This document shows positions 56,915-64,000 of a stretch of DNA of 64,000 nucleotides, piece after piece. Location: NCBI RefSeq assembly GCF_019393635.1, contig NC_057862.1:267916441-267980440 (forward strand). Reading direction: 5' to 3'. Each line of letters opens with the position of its first letter. The stretch's first letter is position 1. The translations under genes were made by a program, and so were the position numbers. The notes beneath the pieces were generated by a model. That model saw nothing but the letters and a program-made list of their open reading frames with translations. It was not told the origin of the DNA and ran no database searches. This DNA is from Dromiciops gliroides (taxonomy: Eukaryota; Chordata; Mammalia; Microbiotheria; Microbiotheriidae).

Positions 56915-57739
56915 TATTGCAGCTTATTTATTTATTTTTTAAGTTGAGTTCTTCTCTGAGGGCACCAGCGTCCCTGTTTTGGGCTTCTTGTGCAGGGGTA
57001 TAGGTGCTGTGTGACCAGCTTTTTATACTGAGGCTTTTATAGTGTGTGCAGTTCGCCCCCCTACACTTCCTGTCTGAGCGTGCTAGATCAGGTAGGTTTT
57101 TCCACAGTCCTGCTGGGCCACCAGATTTTTGAGCCAGGATCCAGGGGCCTCAGTTGTTCAGCTGTGGCCCGCAGCTTCCTGCTGACTTGCCCTGACCCCC
57201 TCAGCACTGGACTGCTGCCCTGCGCTGCGCCTCCCTTTTGTCCAAGTCAAACCAACCTTTCCTGAAGTCTTCTAAATTATCTCTGGTTGGAAGACTGTGT
57301 CTCTCTGTTTCTTTGCAGGTTCTGTAGTTTCAGAATCCATCCAGAGGCTTGATTTAATGTTCTTTTTGAGGGAACAGAAGGAGAGCTCAGGTAGCTTACT
57401 GATTCCTCTCCACCATCTTGGCTCCACCTCCGGAGGGCCCTTGCCTCATTTTTCTAATCTGTAAAATGAGCTGGAGAGGGAAATTGCAAACCATTCCATT
57501 TTCTCTGCCAAGAAAACTCTAAATCATGTAACAGTCAGACACAACTGGAAAATAACTGTACAATAAATTGTACTGTAAGAAATGATGAGAAGGATGATTT
57601 CAGAAAAACTTGGGAAGACCTATCTGAATTCAAGCATAGTGAGTGAGCAGAACAGCAATAGCACTATTGTGATGATGTTGAACTGTGAAAGACATGGCTA
57701 CTCTGATCAATACAATGACCCAAGACAATTCCTAAGGAC

Positions 57740-58236
57740 TGTGAGAATTAGAATGCCACCCCCTGCTGAGAGGGGCATTTTAAGAACCAGATCTGAAAAG
57801 AAAACATGTGACTTAGCATCTGGAAGTGGCCTGGCATCCGGAAGTTACTGCCTGTTAGTTGTGTCAATCAGTGCTACCAGCCAATTAGCTTGGAGCTGTG
57901 TGTGTGGACGGTCCTGCTTCCTGTTTCAGAGAGGGCTTCTGGGAGAAGCTCCTGAGAAACGGCCTCTTTTCACCCAGAACTGGCTTGTGGTGGCAGAACT
58001 TCATGTGGGCTGGGAGGTAAAGGGAGATTTGTTCTCTGGCTATTCTGCATAGACCTAAGCTAGGGTTTTCCTCTCTCTCTTCACTAACTTCTAATACACT
58101 TTAATAAATACTTAAAAGCCTAAACTCTTGCTGAATTGATCAGTAAATCTTAGCTAGTTTCTCCTCCACACTGGGGTCAGGTCAGGCAAACACACATTAG
58201 ATTTTAAACATCACAGATAGAATTTTAGTCTTTACA
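57740..58236 (+). mobile_element. Solo LTR, class I ERV type
   Basis: TGTGAGAATTAG...GTCTTTACA with exact 4-bp TSD GGAC at 57736-57739 and 58237-58240, in an L1 3' UTR. AATAAA near 58103, with R/U5 text AAAAGCCTAAACTCTTG shared with 8480-8963. Confidence 0.9.
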
Positions 58237-58510
58237 GGACCCATAATGAAAAATGCTATCCACCTCCAGAGAGAAAACTGATGAATTCAGAGTGCAGATT
58301 GCAGCATACTTTTTCACTTTCTTGATTTTTCTTTTTCTTTCTTTATTTCTCTTCCTTTTTTTTTTCTTTGCAACATGGCTAATATGGGAATATATTTTCC
58401 ATGACTTCACATATATAATTGATATATTACTTTCCTTCACAATTGTTGGGAAAGGGGCAAGAGAGATGAAAAAAATTTGGAATTCAAAATTTTTTTAAAT
58501 GAATTTCAAA

Positions 58511-58935
58511 AAAAGAAAAAAAGAAATGATAGAGACAGTTTCAATGAAACCTGAGAAAATTAGTATGACCTGATGCAAAATAGAGTCATCTGAAGAAAGA
58601 GAACAACTTATACAGACTATATTGTACAGTTACCCAATTTCAAAAAACTTAGGATCTCTGAGCAATGTAATTATCAAATACAGTTCCAGATGATGATGAA
58701 ACATGCGATCCATCTCCTGATAAACTGGTGAAAGAAAACAAAATGATATATACATATATATGTGTGTGTATGTGTATAGCCCATGTAGAAATGTATTTTG
58801 CTTGACTATACCTATTTGTGATGGGGGTTTTGAGACAAATGACAAACCCAAGAGACAGAGTTTCTGGGTAATTAATAATCAATTTATTAATTAGACTAGT
58901 TGATAACCAATAAATTGATGGTCAGTGGCCTATCT
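58511..58935. other. No gene seen; possible LTR edge
   Basis: 58520-58810 is decayed L1-like 3' UTR text (AACCTGAGAAAATTAGTATGACCTGATGC). From 58815 a TGTGATGGGGG terminus with a reverse-strand AATAAA near 58880 could start a minus-strand LTR, unproven. Confidence 0.4.
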
Positions 58936-59099
58936 CAGGACTTCTTAAACTTTTTCCACTCACAACCCCTTTTTACCTGGGAAATTTTTACACAACCCCA
59001 GGTAAACAGGTATATAAAATAGGTGTACAAATCAAACATTTATTGCCAATTTTTTTTTGCGACCCCATGGGGTCACAACCCACAGTTTAAGAAGCTTTG
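58936..59099 (+). mobile_element. hAT-type MITE
   Basis: Terminal inverted repeats CAGGACTTCTTAAACTT / CAGTTTAAGAAGCTTTG, internal CACAACCCCTTTTTACCTGG and GCGACCCCATGGGGTCAC. It resembles the non-autonomous Charlie-like hAT of opossum. The 8-bp TSD is not clear. Confidence 0.7.
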
Positions 59100-61106
59100 G
59101 TATATATTAGTAACCAAATTTCCACCTAATGGAGATATTAAATACTTTAATATAGTTTTAGAAAAGGAGGTACCCCCTGACAGGTGAAAAATCAACTTTG
59201 ATTGATGAACAATTAATGAGGGAGTGTACTTTTAAATAAGAAGGTAGAGGGCTTGATCATGAGACTCAGTCACCTCCAGCAATCTGGATAGAGGAATCCA
59301 TCTCTACCCAGCCCACTCCTTCATGAGCTAGGTTACCCTAAACTCCAATGTAGGAGTGCAAGGAATTGTCTGAATTCTTTAGGGCTGGCGTTAACATAGA
59401 TTAGATTCTGTTTGCACTCTAAAAAGAAGTAAGGTCTTCTAGTTGGGTGGGGTCCTGACCAAGATCTAGAAGCACGTTTCTGGAGGATTTGGGCAATCTC
59501 ATCTATCAACAATGTCCTTCAGAACCTGAGTGACTTATTTACAGGGGCTGGTCCTTGAATGAGGAAATAGAAAAAGCTTTAATCCTAATTTTAATAATTG
59601 GTTATTAATATAATAGAAAAGAATAATTTCTCTCAATTTTATTTTTGTTTGGTTCTCAATTGGGGGAGGAAGGAAAGAAGGCAAATTTTTAATGTAAAAT
59701 TTTTTTTCTAAGTAGAAAAACAGTTGCTCCCCTGGTAATGACCTCTAGTTGCTACTGAACATTTATGGTTATATCCTTTGTCCAAAACTGCCTATTATGA
59801 ATTGGGTAATGCATTATGTCAAGAGGAACAGGGCACAGGAACCCTCATTGATAAAATGAAGTGATACATTCAAGCTTGTGCCTATCTAGGTTTCTTGGTT
59901 ACTAGTGTCCTTTATAAATAGTTGCAACTCTGCCAGAAACTGAGGTTTTTAGTCCAAGTTCCAACATCCAGGTCCTCTGCTAACCCCCTGAGCCTACACC
60001 CATAAAGATTTTGTTTTTGAAGAATGTCATTTGGCCCAGTTCACAATGTTAACCTGGAAATTAAGGAAACAATCAAAATAAGGTCTTTAATCGTGGTCTT
60101 GCAAAGCTCGGAAGCTAGGAATACTCAAAGATGGGAACAGAGGACAGGGTTTTAATGGGGTAACAGTACAAAAAGATTGCTCCAGAGTGACATATAGCTA
60201 ATTAATGTAAATGAACCTTTGACAAAAGAAATAATAGAACAGCTCCTAATTTAAGTATAGGCGTTCTTGACTCTGAATAGAAACTACTTAATGCAGGTGG
60301 ACCCTCTTTACATAATAACTTAAAGTCCTGGGAGTAGGGTGGGGAACATTGGGAGGGGATAAGTTGCTTGGGGGAAGGTCCATAAGTCCATGAAGAGTCT
60401 GGAAATGACAAAGACAGTCAGCCCCAGGCGATTCATTTGCCTGGGAAAGAGAGGACTGGGTGGGGAATCAGTTCTCCGTAAATTTTGCAGTTCTCAACAG
60501 CTATGAGAAAGGGATGCACAAACTGAAGGTAACTGACAAGTCCTCCCAATGGGCCCCACTGTAGGCCACAATTCTGATATACCCATGTCCTTGAGGGATT
60601 AAGCCAATGAGATAGATCTTCAGCTAAAATGATTCCTAGACAGCGACCATGGGCCTAGCTGAATTGTTTTAAGATTAGAGAGGAGGACTGAACAATTTCC
60701 TTTGAGGTCAAGACTGGTAGAAGAATTTTCCTGATGTCTACACATACATACCCATGTGCACTCACGCACTCACACACTCACGCACTCACACACACACACA
60801 CACACACACACATTGTTTGTAGGAAATGTCACCATCCATATGAAAATTCTGCTGGACTGGTCAAATTTATGCCCTGATGAGGACAATGGAGGTTTGAGAA
60901 TCAGTGATTGCCTATCTAGACAAAGGGGTTATGATACTGTGTTGTAGAAGGTAAGGCACCATATTGTACTCTTAAGTTTGGACATTGCTGTTCAATCAAA
61001 ATGCCCCTTTTCTGCAAGATCATTACAGTATGATCTTGTGAGTCTCCTTATCTGCTTTAGACTGGAAAACTGATTAGATCAGCTTCCTTTACCCATTTCA
61101 GGCCGA
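59100..61106. other. No gene seen; probable degenerate ERV or unknown repeat
   Basis: Moderately GC sequence with short, stop-rich frames. No gag, pol or env motif that I can recognise. It includes a CA microsatellite at 60750-60813. Confidence 0.4.
60766..60813. repeat. (CA)n microsatellite
   Basis: CACTCACGCACTCACAC units passing into pure (CA)n. Confidence 0.93.
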
Positions 61107-61119
61107 GAGTCTTGCCCTT

Positions 61120-61261
61120 GGGGCAGCTAGGTGGCTCAGTGGATAGAGCACCAGCCCTGGATTCAGGAGGACCTGAGTTCCAATCCGGCCTCGGACACTT
61201 GACCCTGGGCAAGTCACAATCCCCATTGCCCTGCAAAACCAAAACCAAAACCAAAAAAAAG
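61120..61261 (+). mobile_element. tRNA-derived SINE
   Basis: TSD GAGTCTTGCCCTT at 61107-61119 and 61262-61274; lacks part of the 3' region. Confidence 0.95.
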
Positions 61262-61274
61262 GAGTCTTGCCCTT

Positions 61275-63177
61275 TCAGTGGATAATAACTATTTGAGATA
61301 TGACCTTGCTATGCTGTGTATCATCATGACAACCACAATCAAAGCTCTCAGAGAACAAATGTCTTTTTTATCCCACCCCCAACTTCTGCCCCTCTCTCTA
61401 CCCTGGACCTTTTATTCTGATTAGGGAAGTTACTTTGCTGCAAAGGAGGTCTGAGACTGGTCCTGCCACCATCATATCCATTGGATTTTCCATGTCCCCT
61501 ACCCTCTTCAGGCAGCTGGAATTGTTGAATACTGGAATGAATTCTTGAAGTAACAGTTTTGCCTGTGCTCCTCGCTGCCTTAGTTGGGCATCACACTTCT
61601 AAGAAGCTGTGTCCTCAACAAACTGACAAGGGCTCTCTGGTCTGATTATTTCTTCATTTCCATTTCCAGGAAGACTTACATGATAAGGATGGACTACCTT
61701 TAAACATAGTCCTTGTTGACCCTTTCAGGCCTTTCCCTATTTTATCACATGCATGGGATCAAACAGGCTTCTAGGTACTTACTCTTTAATGGAACTCCAT
61801 GCAAAATGACTTAAACGCTGACCCCCTCGTCCCCCAAATAACAGGTCTTCTTTTTTCCCATTGATTAGACAGATCCTTTCCAGAAAGGGCTGGGAAAATC
61901 TTTGTGTGGAATTATTGGGAGGTATCTCGCTTTCTAGTGACACATGAGATAAGAAATTATCTGTATAATTATAGTGAATATATGAATATACAATGAAGAA
62001 AGAGAATCCTTTAGCCAAACTGGTGACAATCTTGAGGTCCTGAATAAAGATGAGGGAGAATCTTTACCCAGCCACTGAAGAAGGGCAGCCCCTCATCAAA
62101 GGCAAAGATTTGATACCATCCCTCTAATGGAGTTTCCAGGGAAGGGAGGTTTTGGCTGGTATCCCAGGAAACACTGAGTGATTAGTGGTACAACATCAGT
62201 CACAGTATCCCTTGACAGGTTGCATTCAAGAAGCTTAACTACTTTACTAAATATGAAATTGACCTATGAAGAGAATAGGTACTGTGCTAAAAATGTCATT
62301 ATTTGTGCTGTAGCCCTGATGTTCCTGATCAGCATCACCTTTTTACATGTGGAGATCCACTCTGACCAGCAAAGATTCAGCATCACCCCCCATGAACCAT
62401 ATTGTTAAAATCTAGAACTTGGAAAGAGGGGAGGGAAAGCCTGGGATTTCTGGTCTTCAAATTCCCACATGCAATCATTCCTTTAAGGGGTGCTTTTGTT
62501 TTATTAATTATTTTTGCTATGATTCTGGTTTCCCTTCCATAGCATACCTATGCCAAAGCTTGCTTATCTCCAAGATTAGGATTTTTCAATAATAATCTTA
62601 AAGTTATGGAAAGTCCTTTGGAAATCTTGGGGCTTACCACCAAGAACAAGAGCTATCAGCCCCCCCCTCCTCCCCCATGGAGGTTAGGATAGTTTTGTTT
62701 TGTTTTTTTGTCTGAGAGGAAAGTAAGGTGTCCCTGAAACTTGACTGCTTCAGAGAGCTAAGTCTTCAGCTACTGACATTGCTTCCCATGTGTCAAAGGG
62801 CATAAAAAAGCCTAGCCCACAAGACAGCACTGATGTTCCACTGCCCTGTAAGTCACCACATCCTTTTGACCTGACACTTTTTCTGTATGGAGTCAATGTA
62901 ACTACCTGAACCAAAGTTATATCCTTGCTAAATATCCTCCATATGCTATGGCTAAGTAAACCTCTTTGGTCAGCTGTTAGATGGTCCACAAGTATCTCAT
63001 TCTAATGTCAAACCTAAACCACCAGACCTACCTAAGTCAATCCTGACCTACAGCAGCCACTAAGATCCAATATTATCTTCTCTGCCACTATACCCTAAGA
63101 GGCCATAGGCCTCGCCATCTGACTAGATTGCTGGATGTTCCCATCTGTCCAGAAGCTGAATTTCTATATATGTTGCC
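61275..63177. other. No gene seen; unassigned
   Basis: No frame resembles a known protein. 62800-62960 has LTR-like signs (CATAAAAAAGCC, GGCTAAGTAAACCTC), but termini and TSD are not visible. A C-rich run lies at 62661-62677. Confidence 0.4.
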
Positions 63178-63280
63178 TCCAATTAGAATGTGAGTTTTTT
63201 GAGAATATGGACTGCTCACATTGCCATTTATATTCTTAACACTTAGGACATAGTAAGACCTTAATAAATGCTTTTCAGGT
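63178..63280 (+). mobile_element. L2 3' end
   Basis: TTAGAATGTGAGTTTTTTGAG, TTATATTCTTAACACTTAGG, AAGACCTTAATAAATGC. Confidence 0.8.
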
Positions 63281-64000
63281 GGAGCAAAGATGGCAGAGGA
63301 AGGGCAGTGACTTGGCTGAGCTCTCCCCAAGACCCTCCAAATGCCTTCAAATAATGCCATAAGATAATTCCTCAAGCAGCAAAACCCACAAAAAGACAGG
63401 GTGAAATAATTTTTCAGACAAAGACAACTTAGAAGGTTGGCAGGAAAGGTCTGTTGTACTGGGGTGAGAGTGAAGCACAGCCTAGCATGGGCCATGCCAG
63501 CACAGACCCAGCCATAGCCACAGGAAACCAGGAGCAGGCCTTGGGAGCCTCTGAATCAGCAGCAGCACCTATTTCTAGAACTCAGCCCACAGATGGTGAG
63601 GGGGTGGAATAATTGTCCAGAAGGAGATTACAGGGAACTCTTTGCTAGCACTGAGGCAGGACTCAGTTGTTTTGCCCATACTCAGATCCAGGTCACAGTC
63701 TTGGGTGATGGTCCCAGGTGGGGGAAGAGCACAAGCAGACAAGAGCTTGTAGCCACAGTAGAATGGGACTCTGTTCATAGTTCCAGGGTAGAAAAACAGG
63801 CCTGTGGTTATTTGCAGACCAGGGCACAGGCCAAGAGAGTAGGAAACATACCTCTCCTTAAATCGTAGCACCTGGGAAGAACTAAAAACTTACAAATACC
63901 TAGAAATATCTCTGAAAACAGCTGCACAAACCCCTTGGAGCTTAGGACAGTGCACCCTGCACCTGGAAGCAGTGCCCCACTCTAACGAAGAGTTAAAAGT
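63281..64000 (+). mobile_element. L1 5' UTR, continuing beyond the window
   Basis: Begins AGGTGGAGCAAAGATGGCAG and continues with typical text (CCTCAAGCAGCAAAACCCAC, AGACAGGGTGAAATAATTTTTCAG, CTCTGAATCAGCAGCAGCACC). The body of the element lies past 64000. It inserted at the end of an L2. Confidence 0.88.

Larger units (their letters stand above)
50975..57440 (-). mobile_element. Near full-length L1 (minus), defective
   Basis: 6.47-kb insertion flanked by the exact 15-bp TSD TTGCCTCATTTTTCT (50960-50974 and 57441-57455). In sense order: 5' UTR (57440-56915, beginning CCGGAGGTGGAGCCAAGATG after a few G/C bases), ORF1 (56914-55666), inter-ORF (55665-55092), ORF2 (55091-51259), 3' UTR and an A-rich tail (51258-50975). 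Disabled by stops and frameshifts and by a SINE in ORF1, yet much better preserved than every other L1 here. Its 3' UTR lacks the G-rich tract seen in the other copies. Confidence 0.96.
50831..57566 (+). mobile_element. CORE-SINE split by a full-length L1
   Basis: Left half 50831-50974 (GGGCAGCTAGGTGGCACAGTGG ... TTGCCTCATTTTTCT), right half 57456-57566 (AATCTGTAAAATGAGCTGG, CAAACCATTCCATTTTCTCTGCC, ACAGTCAGACACAACTGG). TSD ATTGTACTATA / ATTGTACTGTA at 50820-50830 and 57567-57577. The uninterrupted element would be about 255 bp. Confidence 0.92.
43720..58510 (+). mobile_element. Old L1 (plus) expanded by stacked insertions
   Basis: 5' UTR text (43800-44062, 44695-45106), ORF1 pieces (45450-46237, 46709-46818, 47992-48225; RRM signature LENRSRRDNVRIIGLPESHD near 46070), inter-ORF sequence, ORF2 start (48760-49215), then an internal ORF2 deletion. 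ORF2 C-terminus follows at 49865-50830, and 3' UTR at 57578-57739 and 58237-58510. The host is cut by four solo LTRs, another L1 end, many SINEs and a CORE-SINE that itself holds a full-length L1. All frames are broken. Confidence 0.82.

Noticed and set aside
60756-60947. Small frame with His-Thr repeats
   Set aside because: Translation of the (CA)n microsatellite.
1279-61261. Recurrent short open frames with text such as VTQLVSVKCLRPDLNSG
   Set aside because: They are translations of the tRNA-derived SINE in one frame, on both strands and at many places; not genes.
62178-62408. 76-residue frame with one possible membrane segment (NVIICAVALMFLISITFLHV)
   Set aside because: Single short frame, no homology that I recognise, no promoter or splice context; chance is the simplest explanation.

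Overview
The window is nuclear DNA of a mammal, almost certainly a marsupial. About forty copies of a short tRNA-derived SINE (head GGGGCAGCTAGGTGG, RNA polymerase III A and B boxes, tail CACTTAACCCC..GCCTCAC followed by A-rich sequence) lie on both strands. They sit with L1 elements, class I endogenous retrovirus LTRs, L2 and MIR/CORE-SINE relics and one marsupial-type hAT MITE. The SINE looks like the WSINE1/MAR1 type; I name it from memory and cannot search.

The only intact protein-coding gene recognised is CFL2 (cofilin-2, muscle cofilin) on the minus strand at 37474-39420. It has four coding exons (3+308+77+113 nt, 166 residues), good splice sites and a CpG island over its first exon. 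Its 3' UTR has a poly(A) signal near 36600 and probably continues towards 35.1-35.8 kb. The locus from about 33.5 to 42.2 kb carries no copy of the otherwise dense SINE. A second gene-like feature is a dead processed copy of SNRPB (10512-11392) with a poly(A) tail and a 14-bp target-site duplication (TSD).

Layout: 1-5137 is an L1 fragment (minus) split by a plus-strand L1, itself cut by two solo LTRs, SINEs and a younger L1 3' end. 5138-8963 is a 3.8-kb imperfect palindrome: the 3' halves of two related class I ERVs lie head to head, and the left arm carries a later solo LTR whose empty site survives in the right arm. 9.2-12.6 kb is probably more ERV sequence, hosting the SNRPB retrocopy. 12.6-20.3 kb is L1 remnants and SINEs. 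20.3-35 kb is old L2, MIR and L1 relics plus SINEs. 35-40.2 kb is CFL2. 41-43.7 kb is an ancient L1. About 43.7-58.5 kb is a single old L1 inflated by stacked insertions, including a near full-length younger L1 (50975-57440, minus) nested inside a CORE-SINE and itself carrying a SINE. 58.5-63.2 kb is degenerate sequence with a hAT MITE and probable ERV debris. 63.28 kb to the end is the 5' UTR of another L1.

I found no novel protein system, CRISPR array, or canonical tRNA or rRNA gene. The notable content is the architecture: four-level nesting readable through TSDs, the ERV palindrome with its preserved pre-integration site, and the SINE-free island around CFL2.
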